DNA of 64,000 nt from Cunninghamella blakesleeana (Eukaryota; Mucoromycota; Mucoromycetes; Mucorales; Cunninghamellaceae), in NCBI GenBank assembly GCA_017871115.1, contig JAFCIZ010000003.1, forward strand, positions 187,001-251,000, read 5' to 3'. Every line of letters begins with the position of its first letter. Positions within the stretch are counted from its first letter, which is position 1. Shown one piece after another: positions 28,762 to 38,283 of the stretch. The notes under the pieces were generated by a model. It made no database searches. It was given only the letters and a program-made list of their open reading frames with translations, and had not been told where the DNA came from. The position numbers were made by a program, and so were the translations under genes.

Positions 28762-30072
28762 TTAAACAATTGTCTTTTTGGAAAAGTCAATCCAAAATAC
28801 ATCAGGCATCTGTAATAACTTTAATTTGTTTCCGTGTATCCTTCTTAGTTTAGTGTTGGTCACGTTGAATTCTTTTATCAAATATGTTCCTTTGCCTAAA
28901 CATTGATGAATAATATATTTGCCCTTCCAGTTGTCAGATATTTTTCCACCCCAAGAGTTTGGTTTTCTTCCAACATACATCATAACAATATCACCAGTTC
29001 TAAAAGGCGGCTTCCATTCTTTCTTGTGATTATTTATCTTCTTATCAATAGCCTTCTTTTGATTCTTTTGGGATTTTTGTATAAATTCTGCAGCGTCTTC
29101 TCTTATCTGTTTCAGTGCTAATAATTCTTTTGTGGCGCGTTCCCTTAGCTGATTTTGAAAACTTGCAGAGTTTGTTTCCAAAGGTATATTTAAGATTGTG
29201 TCATAAGGTGTCTTTGCTTCATAACCGTAAGTCAAATAAAATGGAGAATAATTTGTTGATTTTTGTTTAATAGTCCTATAAGCAAATAGAACAGAAGGTA
29301 GATATTGATCCCATACTTGTTTTTCTTTATTATTTAGCTTTAGAATAGCACCTAACGTGGAATTAAACTTTTCTATCAGCCCATTCGCTTGTGAATTTCC
29401 AACGCTTATAGTCTTGTGATGAATTTTATAATAGAAACAGACTTTCTTGATTAGATCACCTATAAATGGTTTTCCATTATCAGTTATAATTATATGCGGT
29501 GTACCGTGGCGACATATGATATCTTCATAAATAAATAAAGCAATTTCAGCTGCAGTTTGAAATTTTAATGCTCGAGCTTCAACCCATTTAGTTAGATAAT
29601 CAATACCAGCAACTATATATCTATATCCATTTTTAGAAGTAGAGATGTGTTTGACATCTAATGCCCATTGGAAAAAAGGTTTAGATGAAGTTGGAATAGG
29701 ATGTAACAATTCGTTATGTTTGGCAGGTCCTGTGGTTTGACATCTACTGCAGTTTTTGACATAGTTTTGTACATCTTTTGTCATGTTTTCCCAATAATAA
29801 TGGTTTGCAAGTTTAAATAAGGTGTTGTGATACCCCGTGTGTCCTCCTAATGGATGTTGATGATGCATGTATAGTGCTTCTGAAACTTGATCTTTATTCA
29901 AAACTTTTCTGATCGTCTGCAAGTTGATGTTGTATCTGTATAGATCGTTATTATGTAATATAAATTTATGGGAATGTTTTTGTAAATAATTCTTTTCCTT
30001 TTTGGTGATGTTATCAGGTAATTTTAGTGTTGTTAAATAATTTTTTATCAAGTCGATTTTGATTTGTTCCAT
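28762..30072 (-). CDS. int: Gypsy 3a integrase (separate ORF)
   Basis: A 436-residue integrase related to the gypsy 2 integrase. HHCC zinc region with HPLGGHTGYHN and CSRCQTTG; catalytic Asp in WALDVKH, second Asp in IITDNGKPF and Glu in GLIEKFNSTLG; C-terminal GKGTYLIKEF and LRRIHGNKLKLL. It has its own ATG (MEQIKIDL). One residue is missing relative to gypsy 3b in GAILKLNNK. The frame is intact although the upstream pol gene is truncated, so the element is defective as a unit. Confidence 0.93.
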   Translation of the reverse strand: MEQIKIDLIKNYLTTLKLPDNITKKEKNYLQKHSHKFILHNNDLYRYNINLQTIRKVLNKDQVSEALYMHHQHPLGGHTGYHNTLFKLANHYYWENMTKDVQNYVKNCSRCQTTGPAKHNELLHPIPTSSKPFFQWALDVKHISTSKNGYRYIVAGIDYLTKWVEARALKFQTAAEIALFIYEDIICRHGTPHIIITDNGKPFIGDLIKKVCFYYKIHHKTISVGNSQANGLIEKFNSTLGAILKLNNKEKQVWDQYLPSVLFAYRTIKQKSTNYSPFYLTYGYEAKTPYDTILNIPLETNSASFQNQLRERATKELLALKQIREDAAEFIQKSQKNQKKAIDKKINNHKKEWKPPFRTGDIVMMYVGRKPNSWGGKISDNWKGKYIIHQCLGKGTYLIKEFNVTNTKLRRIHGNKLKLLQMPDVFWIDFSKKTIV

Positions 30073-30187
30073 TTTGCTGTTATTTGTTGTGTATTTTTAA
30101 TTAGATTGTTTGTTGAATATTGTTTCAGTATTTATGTTGATTATGTTGATTGTATTGTTGTTATATATATTGTATTTATCTGAATAT

Positions 30188-30222
30188 ATGCAGCTTTTTA
30201 CGACTTCAGCAAAACTTGGTCG
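30188..30222 (-). promoter_or_regulatory. Conserved pol-integrase spacer motif (gypsy 3a)
   Basis: Minus strand CTGAAGTCGTAAAAAGCT, matching the repeated TGAAGACGTTAAAAGCT core in gypsy 2, again between RNase H and integrase. Function unknown. A long T tract on the plus strand adjoins it (30241-30316). Confidence 0.6.
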
Positions 30223-30274
30223 ATTGGTAAGTAATTGAAATTTTTTTTTTTTTTTTTTTTTTTGTTTGTTTTTT

Positions 30275-30319
<45 letters not shown>

Positions 30320-30327
30320 TATATATA

Positions 30328-32007
30328 CAGTGGCTTCCAGAAGTGATCGAATGTTTTCGTTTTTTTTATAAAATCAATTGTATCAATAAAACTTACTATT
30401 TAACCATGCATGATTTATACATCAATCGAAAGCCTTATTGATTGGCTTTCTTGTGAATATATTTATATGCATTTCCATATTTGGGTTGCGGAGTAAATGG
30501 TGTTTGAAAATTATTGGTACATTCGATCACTTGTGTTGCGATACCAAAAAAATTATAAATATAATTAAAACACAATATAAATGGTACAAAAAGTCTTTAT
30601 TTAATAATCAATCCAATAGCCCTTTGCTTTTATTACATCATTACAACGTTTAGGCATTGTTTCTATCACTTTTTTACAATCTTCAGCCGTGATTGTATTC
30701 CATACTTCCTGAGTACGGTCCCACAAGTCTAACATCCCTTTTGGTGGTGTAGTATAGTTGCTAAAGAGCCTGTTTTTCACTAAAGCCCATATATTCTCAA
30801 TGGGATTCAAGTCAGGCGACTGTGCTGGCCATTCCATTACCGAAAAAGGCTGGTTTTCCAAGTATTCTTTGACTGTTTTGGCAGTGTGTTTTGGATCGTT
30901 ATCTTGTTGAAAGACCATTTTGCTTTGATCCATGCCATACCAGTCAAATGTATGCACTAATTCATGCTCCAAAATAGCTTGGTAGAGTTCCTTATCTAAA
31001 ACTGTATCAATTTTAGTCATGTAACCCGGGCCATCGTACGAAATGCATCCCCAAACCATTATATTTCCACCACCATGTTTGACTGTTTGCTTGACATGTT
31101 TAGGTTGAAGCTTTTCCTCGGCCCTTTTCCAAGCATAGCGGCGTCCATCCGATCCAAAACGATTAATTTTGGTTTCGTCTGACCAAATGACACGACTCCA
31201 GTCATCCAAAGTCCAATCTTTGTGTGCTTTTGCCCAAGCTAAACGAGCTTTAACATTCTTGGCACTGAGGAGAGGTTTCTTTGGCTTGACAAAGGACCCT
31301 AATCCTTTTTCTTTAAGTGTTCTACGGACTGTTTGAGCACTTATATCGATTTCCAAATGTTCCTTTAATGCCTTTCGCACCTCAGTAGCATTACTTTTAC
31401 CTCCTTTGGTCACTTGATGCACACAAAAGGACTTGTCTCTACCAGTGAGCTTGGATACAGCACCACCAACAGCCATAGGAATCTCCCGTTCAAGACCTGC
31501 AGAGTACTTGTGGACAGTTGTACAACTTACACCAACATCCTTTGCTACTTGACGCATAGATTTACCTTGTTTGAGAAGGTTAATGACTTGGTTCTTAACA
31601 GAATTTTGAATAGGACGCATAATGATAACAGAGTACTAAAAAATGGACAAAATTGATATAAAAAATATATAAAAAATAGAATATTAGCTATAGATTTGAA
31701 CTAAGAAAGTGCGAAACAGGTTTATTCTAACATTTTATAGGTTATTTTATACTCTATTATTGTTTTATTACAAGTTGTGGTATTTTTTTGGCATCGCAAC
31801 ACAAGTGATCGAATGTACCAATAATTTTCAAACACCATTTACTCCGCAACCCAAATATGGAAATGCATATAAATATATTCACAAGAAAGCCAATCAACAG
31901 GGCTTTCGATTGATGTATAAATCATGCATGGTTGAATAGTAAGTTTTATTGATACAATTGATTTTATAAAAAAAACGAAAACATTCGATCACTTCTGGAA
32001 GCCACTG
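30328..32007 (-). mobile_element. Tc1 family C' copy C2'
   Basis: 1,680 bp, ends CAGTGGCTTCCAGAAGTG. Outer and inner sites are GATCGAATG and CATTCGATC in place of GTTCGAATG and CATTCGAAC. TA on both sides. Confidence 0.95.
30601..31620 (-). CDS. Tc1-family transposase (C2'), DD34E
   Basis: A 339-residue intact frame. HTH1 has GVSCTTVHKYS, the same as in the C copies with GTTCGAATG ends, although this copy has GATCGAATG ends; the mismatch may reflect conversion or recombination. Catalytic acids are D148 (WSDETKINRFG), D240 (FQQDNDPKHTA) and E275 (SPDLNPIEN). It could be active. It lies in the pol-integrase spacer of gypsy 3a, in the same direction as that element. Confidence 0.95.
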   Translation of the reverse strand: MRPIQNSVKNQVINLLKQGKSMRQVAKDVGVSCTTVHKYSAGLEREIPMAVGGAVSKLTGRDKSFCVHQVTKGGKSNATEVRKALKEHLEIDISAQTVRRTLKEKGLGSFVKPKKPLLSAKNVKARLAWAKAHKDWTLDDWSRVIWSDETKINRFGSDGRRYAWKRAEEKLQPKHVKQTVKHGGGNIMVWGCISYDGPGYMTKIDTVLDKELYQAILEHELVHTFDWYGMDQSKMVFQQDNDPKHTAKTVKEYLENQPFSVMEWPAQSPDLNPIENIWALVKNRLFSNYTTPPKGMLDLWDRTQEVWNTITAEDCKKVIETMPKRCNDVIKAKGYWIDY

Positions 32008-32013
32008 TATATA

Positions 32014-33669
32014 CAGTGGGTGAAAAAATTGTTCACGTGTTACTCACTTTTTCACTTTTTCACTTGTATCTCTACAACGGTCAGCAGCAGCACAAAGCCA
32101 AATACAGTATTTGAAAGCCACGTTAAACAGGGTTATTTTGATGTGTAACATAGGCGGAGTTTATTATTAATATAAGCAATGAGAGCGATATAAAGGGGAA
32201 GGGGTTACGTGAACAATTTTTTCCAATGGAAAACATTTTCAATAATTCGCGTGGTACCACCAAGAACTGCTAATTAATCGTGCTGACAAATGCATTGGAG
32301 CCTTCTAGATGGTCCTACAAATTATAAAAAGTATATAAACACCATGATTTTGCTGGGAAATTCCCTATTTTACCTTCTTTTTTCGCTGAACTCTTTTGCT
32401 TACGATACTTCCCTTATCATGACTCGTGCTCTTCCTGTTGGCGTCCAAATGGATTTAAAAAACCTTCTTATGAAAGATGTACCCATGGTAACTATCTCCA
32501 AGAGGCTGGGTGTATCCAAAGGGGTGATCAGCAAGTATGCCAACAAGTGGTTTCCCAACCGCGATCGCAACCGAGCTGGTAGACCGGCGATTGTGGCTGA
32601 TGCAAGCAAGTCTTTGGTGCGTAGGAAGGTTCTTTCTGGTGCTCTTCTTACTGCTCATGATGTCCATAAAGAGCTCTTGCAGCTTGGGTACACCTTGACA
32701 GCAAAAACGGCCGGTAATGTCCTCAAGTCAATGAATTTCTTTTCCGCCATTAAGAAGAAGAAGCCTTTGTTGGGCGCCAGGCACATGAAGGCGAGGTTTG
32801 ACTGGGCGAAACGACACCAACATTGGACCATCGATGATTGGAGAAGAGTCATCTTCTCAGATGAGACCAAAATCAACATTTGGGGGTCAGATGGGTGCAA
32901 GTACTATTGGTCAAGACCTGATGATGATCTCAAGCCGCATCATATCGATGTTACTGTCAAGCATGGTGGTGGAAGCCTGATGATGTGGGGTTGTATGACC
33001 TACTATGGACCTGGATATGCATGTCAAGTATACGATGGGACCATGAAGTCGGAGGATTATATTCACATCTTGGATACAAGTCTGCGTGACACCATGGAGT
33101 ACTATGGTCTGGACTGGTCAGAGATGTATTTTCAAGACGATAATGCACCCAATCACCGTTCCGTTGCCACCAAAAGATGGATCCAGGACCAAGGCATCGT
33201 TGTTCTAGAAGATTGGCCTGCTCAGAGCCCAGATTTGAATCCAATTGAGCACCTGTGGCATCATCTCAAGCTCAAACTTAGTGTCTATGAGAAGAAGGCC
33301 AAAGGTGTCCATGAACTTTGGGAAAGATGTGATAAAGAGTGGAATACATTCACCAAGGATGAGTGTAGAAGGTATATTGACAGTATGCCAAAGAGAATCA
33401 AGGCTGTAATTGACGCTAAGGGTGGCTCAACAAGGTATTAGTGATAGATTTTAGAGAAGGAAAAAATTGTTCACGTAACCCCTTCCCCTTTATATCGCTC
33501 TCATTGCTTATATTAATAATAAACTCCGCCTATGTTACACATCAAAATAAACCTGTTTAACATGGCTTTCAAATACTGTATTTGGCTTTGTGCTGCTGCT
33601 GACCGTTGTTGAGATACAAGTGAAAAAGTGAAAAAGTGAGTAACACGTGAACAATTTTTTCACCCACTG
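32014..33669 (+). mobile_element. Tc1 family E
   Basis: 1,656 bp, ends CAGTGGGTGAAAAAATTG. Outer and inner sites share TTGTTCACGT. It sits four bases from the end of C2', separated only by TATA. It is less AT-rich in its coding region than its neighbours. Confidence 0.95.
32419..33441 (+). CDS. Tc1-family transposase (family E), DD35E
   Basis: About 340 residues from the ATG at 32419 (MTRALPVGVQ). The frame is open to 32290, but the extra N-terminus is hydrophobic and absent from the related family B protein. HTH1 contains RLGVSKGVISKYANKW, close to the B1 and B4 type. A GRP linker follows. Catalytic acids lie in FSDETKINIWG, FQDDNAPNHRS and SPDLNPIEH, with 35 residues between the last two. 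The codon use is richer in G and C than in family B, suggesting a different history. The frame is intact. Confidence 0.93.
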   Translation: MTRALPVGVQMDLKNLLMKDVPMVTISKRLGVSKGVISKYANKWFPNRDRNRAGRPAIVADASKSLVRRKVLSGALLTAHDVHKELLQLGYTLTAKTAGNVLKSMNFFSAIKKKKPLLGARHMKARFDWAKRHQHWTIDDWRRVIFSDETKINIWGSDGCKYYWSRPDDDLKPHHIDVTVKHGGGSLMMWGCMTYYGPGYACQVYDGTMKSEDYIHILDTSLRDTMEYYGLDWSEMYFQDDNAPNHRSVATKRWIQDQGIVVLEDWPAQSPDLNPIEHLWHHLKLKLSVYEKKAKGVHELWERCDKEWNTFTKDECRRYIDSMPKRIKAVIDAKGGSTRY

Positions 33670-33703
33670 TATATATGTATTTATATTTTTGCATTTTGTT
33701 ATT

Positions 33704-33866
33704 TTAGTAGCCTAGTCTTGAAAGAAAATCGGCAGCTTCTTGTTTTCTTCCAGCCCTATATTTGATTTCAAATTCATAATCGGCCAAATATGTGATCCAT
33801 CTTGCAACAATTCCAGTAGCTTTTGGCGATTCAATTAACCATTTTAGCGGCGAATGATCAGATATA
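33704..33866 (-). pseudogene. Gypsy 3a RNase H, C-terminal end
   Basis: From SDHSPLKWLIES to DFLSRLGY, the last 54 codons of pol. F1 is inserted at the TA in the preceding codons. The remaining pol sequence is absent from the other side of F1. Confidence 0.9.
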
Positions 33867-35542
33867 CAGTGACGAGCGAAATTGTTCACGATTTTTTTTT
33901 TTTTTATATTTTTTTATTTTTCTCGAAATTAAATATAAATACAAAATGGTAACTTTTATATCAAATGAGAGCTGTGGTTATGAGCTTTCATGCTTTATAT
34001 ACTAATTGGCGCTGGAGAAAGTATGAAGCCTTAAATGAACGGGGTTTCAAAAAAAGTATGAAAAACCTGTTTTTTTTTTTCTGTTTTTATGATAGATATA
34101 AAATTCTTTTAAATATAATTTTTTATGTGACATTATAAAATGGTTTTTTTTTTTATTTTTTAAATTTTCCGAGACCTTAAGTCACTATAATTACAGTTTT
34201 TTTTATTTTTTTATTTTTTTTGAATCTTTACCATCTTACTACTCATTAACCTAATTCCATTAACAATGGTGAAGACATCTCACAACAAAAAAATGGCAGT
34301 TTTGGAAAAACTTAATAATAAAGAAACATATAGAAGTATTGCAAGTTCACTGAATATTTCACTCGGTCTCATTAGTAAAATTGCAAAACGCAATTATGTT
34401 AATTGTAAAAATAATGCTGGTCGACATTCAGAAATCTCATGTAATTTAGGCAGGTTGATTGCTCGTAACTTCTATACTGGCAAGTTTTCTACAGCTATAG
34501 GTGCTTCAAGGGCTTTACGTTTTAGTGGCTATAATATTTCAGCATATTCTATACGAAGATTCCTTGGTAATAATGATTTTGCTTCGGAGATTAAAAAGTC
34601 CGCTTTGCCACTTACTACTATACGAAAGAAAAAGCGTTTAAATTGGGCAAAAGCACATAGACACTGGACAGTTGAAGATTGGAAAAAGGTCGTCTTTAGT
34701 GACGAAACAAAAATAAATCGTTTTGGATCCGATGGGAAATTATGGACGTGGGTTAAAAAAGGAAGACCTTTACGAGACCATAATTTCAATTTCAAGTATA
34801 AGGGTGGTGGTGGAAGTTTAATGTTGTGGAGTTGTTTTACGCAACACGGACCAGGTTATATTGCAAAAATAGAAGGTGGAATGGACTCTAAATTGTACTG
34901 TGAGATTTTAGGGGACGATTTCAAAGGCACCTTAAAAGATTATGGCATGAAACTGAATGAGGTTCTTCTGCAACAAGACAATGATCCTAAACATAAGTCA
35001 GCTTTTACCACTAAATGGATAAAAAAACATCATATAAACGTTCTAGATTGGCCACCATACTCTCCAGATTTAAATCCAATCGAAAATATGTGGTTTTATC
35101 TTAAGTGTCAACTTGCAGCATACAACATACCGCCTAAAAACAAACAAGAACTATGGGAGCGCGCGGCCCACATATGGTACAAAAAAATAACACCGGAAAT
35201 GTGCATAAAACATATTGAAAGTATGCCTAGACGTATAGAGGCTGTGATAAAACAAAAAGGAGGGGCAACTAAATGGTGATTTTGTTGAATTTAATTAGCA
35301 AATAATAATATATTTAATTTTTTTAATAAAAAAAAATATGCATTTTTGAGACTTTTTTTTTTCAAGTGCTTCTTTATCATTTATGTTAATATATATTATA
35401 TGGAAAATTGTTTATTTACATTTAGTATTTTAATAGGGCTTTCGAATGATATAACATATGTCTACAGTTAAATATGTACTTTTCAAGATAAATGAAAAAA
35501 TGTAAAAAAAAAAAAAATCGTGAACAATTTCGCTCGTCACTG
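33867..35542 (+). mobile_element. Tc1 family F copy F1
   Basis: 1,676 bp, ends CAGTGACGAGCGAAATTG. TA on both sides, but the left flank is RNase H of gypsy 3a and the right flank is the 3' region of gypsy 3b, so the flanks are discordant. Confidence 0.95.
34266..35279 (+). CDS. Tc1-family transposase (family F), DD34E
   Basis: A 337-residue intact transposase: HTH1 at about 8-42 (LNISLGLISKIAK), linker AGRHSEI instead of the usual GRPxxx, HTH2 to about 102. Catalytic acids are D146 (FSDETKINRFG), D238 (LLQQDNDPKHKS) and E273 (SPDLNPIEN). All key residues are present. A second, truncated copy is at 63152-63771. Confidence 0.95.
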   Translation: MVKTSHNKKMAVLEKLNNKETYRSIASSLNISLGLISKIAKRNYVNCKNNAGRHSEISCNLGRLIARNFYTGKFSTAIGASRALRFSGYNISAYSIRRFLGNNDFASEIKKSALPLTTIRKKKRLNWAKAHRHWTVEDWKKVVFSDETKINRFGSDGKLWTWVKKGRPLRDHNFNFKYKGGGGSLMLWSCFTQHGPGYIAKIEGGMDSKLYCEILGDDFKGTLKDYGMKLNEVLLQQDNDPKHKSAFTTKWIKKHHINVLDWPPYSPDLNPIENMWFYLKCQLAAYNIPPKNKQELWERAAHIWYKKITPEMCIKHIESMPRRIEAVIKQKGGATKW

Positions 35543-35589
35543 TATATGCATATATTTATATATGCAAAAACACTTGTTTAAAAATATAT

Positions 35590-36138
35590 TTAAAAATTAT
35601 TTTTAGGATTATTTAGGTATGATAAGTTCAACCATACCATAACATCCCTCCACCACGATTTAGATGACGCCGCATCTTTTTCATGCGTCCAGGTATCTAA
35701 ATTTATTATCCTTTTGATCATAACCTGGTCGAGTTCATCATAAGAACCACTTTTAAATAGCTTCTTCAGTGTTTCTCTTCTTGCCCTAACATACTTATGG
35801 TAGCCTATTTTGTTTGGGTGAGCGCAACTTTGATGTATGTATTCCAAGGTTTGTGGAATAATAAAATTATCTACCAAATTTTCCTTTTCCCATCTTGCTT
35901 TTAATTCAGTAACCAAAATATCGAGTAGATTTTTATAGTTTTCCTGAATTTGAAACTTGATCCATTCACTAGTAGATATATCCGTGTTTAACCAATATAG
36001 AAGTTCAGGAGTTAAAAAATTTAAGTCAATAGGTTCGGTTATAGGTACCAATTCATCGAGTATGTTGTCAACTTCATGGGAATCAACAAGATCTTCTTGA
36101 GAGAGTAGTTTGTTTGTTTGGTTATCTTGTGGAGTCAT
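35590..36138 (-). CDS. Gypsy 3b third ORF (accessory protein, unknown function)
   Basis: A 182-residue protein, related to 28029-28595: LLYWLNTD (cf. MIWLNQD), KARWEKENLVDNFIIPQTL (cf. KWRKESLLDNTIIPDTI), a basic ARRETLKKLF segment, LDTWTHEK and KSWWRDV. No known domain was recognised. The conserved pattern across 3a and 3b with many substitutions indicates a maintained protein. Confidence 0.75.
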   Translation of the reverse strand: MTPQDNQTNKLLSQEDLVDSHEVDNILDELVPITEPIDLNFLTPELLYWLNTDISTSEWIKFQIQENYKNLLDILVTELKARWEKENLVDNFIIPQTLEYIHQSCAHPNKIGYHKYVRARRETLKKLFKSGSYDELDQVMIKRIINLDTWTHEKDAASSKSWWRDVMVWLNLSYLNNPKNNF

Positions 36139-36305
36139 CTTTAATATCGTTAATATTATTTTTTTTTTTTTTGAATAAAGAAAAATTATAATATAATTTT
36201 TCCTTATTTATAGTTTTTTTTTTTTCGGAATTTTAAATATATATATAAAGTTTTTCTTTTTTTTTTTTTTAAATTTTCTTTTTCCCATAAATTTTTTTTT
36301 TTTTT

Positions 36306-37619
36306 TTATACGATTGTCTTTTTAGCAAAGTAAATCCAAAATACGTCAGGCATCTGCAACAACTTCAATTTATTGCCGTGTATTCTTCTTAGTTTGGTAT
36401 TGGTCACGTTGAATTCTTTTATCAGATAAGTACCTTTACCTAAACTTTGATGAACAATATATTTGCCTTTCCAGTTATCTGATATTTTGCCACCCCAAGA
36501 GTTTGATTTTCTTCCAATATACATCATAACAATATCACCAATCCTAAAAGGCGGTTTCCATTCCTTCTTTTCATTATTAATCTTCTTGTCAATGGCCTTC
36601 TTTTGATTCTTTTGGGATTTCTTTATAAATTCTGCAGCGTCTTCTCTTATCTGTTTTAGTGACAATAATTCTTTTGCAGCGCGTACGTGTAACTGATGTT
36701 GGAATCTTGCAGAATTTACTTCTATTGGTATATCCATAAATAAATCATAAGGTGTCTTTGCTTCATGCCCGTAAGTTAAATAAAAAGGAGAATAATTTGT
36801 TGATTTTTGTTTGATAGTACGATAGGCAAATAGAACGGATGGTAAATATTGATCCCATACTTGTTTTTCTTTATTGTTTAACTTTTTTAGAATAGCGCCT
36901 AAAGTGGAATTAAACTTTTCTATCAACCCGTTTGCTTGCGAATTCCCAACACTTATAGTTTTATGGTGGATATTGTATTGGAAACAGACTTTTTTTATTA
37001 ATTCACCTATAAATGGCTTTCCATTATCTGTAATTATTATGTGTGGCGCACCGTGTCGACAAATAATATCTTCATAAATAAACAATGCTATTTCGGCTGC
37101 AGTTTGGAATTTTAATGCACGAGCTTCAACCCATTTCGTTAGATAATCAATACCTGCAACTATATATCTATATCCATTTTTAGATGTAGAAATATGTTTG
37201 ACATCTAATGCCCATTGGAAGAAAGGTTTGGATGTTGTTGGAATAGGGTGTAATAATTCGTTATGTTTAGCAGGACCTGTAGTTTGACATCTACTGCATT
37301 TCTTGACGTAATTCTGTACATCTTTTGTCATATTTTCCCAATAATAATGATTTGCAAGTTTGAATAATGTGTTGTGGTAACCCATATGTCCTCCTAATGG
37401 ATGTTGATGATGCATGTATAATGCTTCTGACACTTGATCTTTATTCAAAACTTTTCTTATCGTCTGCAGGTTAATATTATATCGGTACAATTCGTTGTTG
37501 TGTATGATAAATTTGTGGGAATGTTTTTGTAAATAATTTTTTTCTTTATCGGTGATGTTGTCAGGTAATTTTAATGTTGATAAATAATTTTTTATTAAAT
37601 CAATTTTGTTTTGTTCCAT
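36306..37619 (-). CDS. int: Gypsy 3b integrase (separate ORF)
   Basis: 437 residues from the ATG at 37619 (MEQNKIDL). An upstream extension to 37715 is open but crosses the family D end at 37703 and was not used. HHCC region, WALDVKH, IITDNGKPF and GLIEKFNSTLG give the zinc and D-D-E residues, and the tail has GKGTYLIKEF and RRIHGNKLKLL. Closely similar to gypsy 3a and apparently intact. Its upstream region is separated from pol by D3. Confidence 0.93.
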   Translation of the reverse strand: MEQNKIDLIKNYLSTLKLPDNITDKEKNYLQKHSHKFIIHNNELYRYNINLQTIRKVLNKDQVSEALYMHHQHPLGGHMGYHNTLFKLANHYYWENMTKDVQNYVKKCSRCQTTGPAKHNELLHPIPTTSKPFFQWALDVKHISTSKNGYRYIVAGIDYLTKWVEARALKFQTAAEIALFIYEDIICRHGAPHIIITDNGKPFIGELIKKVCFQYNIHHKTISVGNSQANGLIEKFNSTLGAILKKLNNKEKQVWDQYLPSVLFAYRTIKQKSTNYSPFYLTYGHEAKTPYDLFMDIPIEVNSARFQHQLHVRAAKELLSLKQIREDAAEFIKKSQKNQKKAIDKKINNEKKEWKPPFRIGDIVMMYIGRKSNSWGGKISDNWKGKYIVHQSLGKGTYLIKEFNVTNTKLRRIHGNKLKLLQMPDVFWIYFAKKTIV

Positions 37620-38102
37620 TTTTACTGATATTTGTTGTAAATTTCTTGTATTTAGATTCTTGAATATATTGTTGAATAATATTTTAGTAATACTGATAAA
37701 TACACCTAGAGGCAAAACTGATCACGGTGCTCGCTTTTTTGATTGTTTGGCATTATATTTTATTTAATACAACTAAAAGAAATATGTTGATGGGTGATAA
37801 ATTTTCCTTAACTAATACTCTATATTTTGAAACAATATGGTTTAAAGTCCACGGTCAATAAATGGAAATTAAATTAATTTAAAAAAAAAAATCCAAAATT
37901 TCCGGATCGGTGATTTTTAAAAAAAAGTTTGTGTTATTATTTAAACCTCCATGGCCTGTTTCAAATCGGTCAATATTTTATTTCTTCAAATATTTATATT
38001 CTGTATTTTGTATATTTATTTTAACCTTCTTCTTTTTCTCTTTACATTTATTTTTAAATTGCATAAGTTTTACTGTGATCAAATACTTGATATTTTATTA
38101 AT

Positions 38103-38283
38103 ATGACTTATATTACAAGACAAAAGAAACAATATATAACTGATGCAATAAAACATGGTGATACTCATAGGGCAATAGCAGAAAAATATAATATATCTGT
38201 TGGGGAAATATCAAAAATTAGACAGTCAATTGGGCCAATAAAAACATGTCACGGTGGTCGACCAAAAAAAATATCCAAACATA
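38103..38283 (+). pseudogene. Family D transposase, N-terminal part (D3)
   Basis: The first 60 codons (MTYITRQKKQ to KKISKH): first HTH and GGRPKK linker. C3 is inserted at the TA that follows. The open frame then runs on into C3 for a few codons. Confidence 0.9.

Larger units (their letters stand above)
27297..33866 (-). mobile_element. Gypsy 3a, 3' portion, with C2' and E insertions
   Basis: Minus-strand order: RNase H end, integrase, third ORF, LTR. Tc1 copies C2' (30328-32007) and E (32014-33669) are inserted side by side in the pol-integrase spacer. The element is cut at 33866 inside RNase H by F1, and the expected continuation is not on the other side of F1. Confidence 0.85.

Noticed and set aside
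30235..30441. Frame encoding a long poly-Phe stretch
   Set aside because: Caused by T homopolymer runs; no protein features.
32400..32980. Four overlapping frames on both strands in family E
   Set aside because: Shadows of the transposase gene, which has clear HTH and DDE motifs.
37620..37715. N-terminal extension of the gypsy 3b integrase
   Set aside because: It crosses into the family D end at 37703, so the start at 37619 (MEQNKIDL), shared with gypsy 3a, was preferred.
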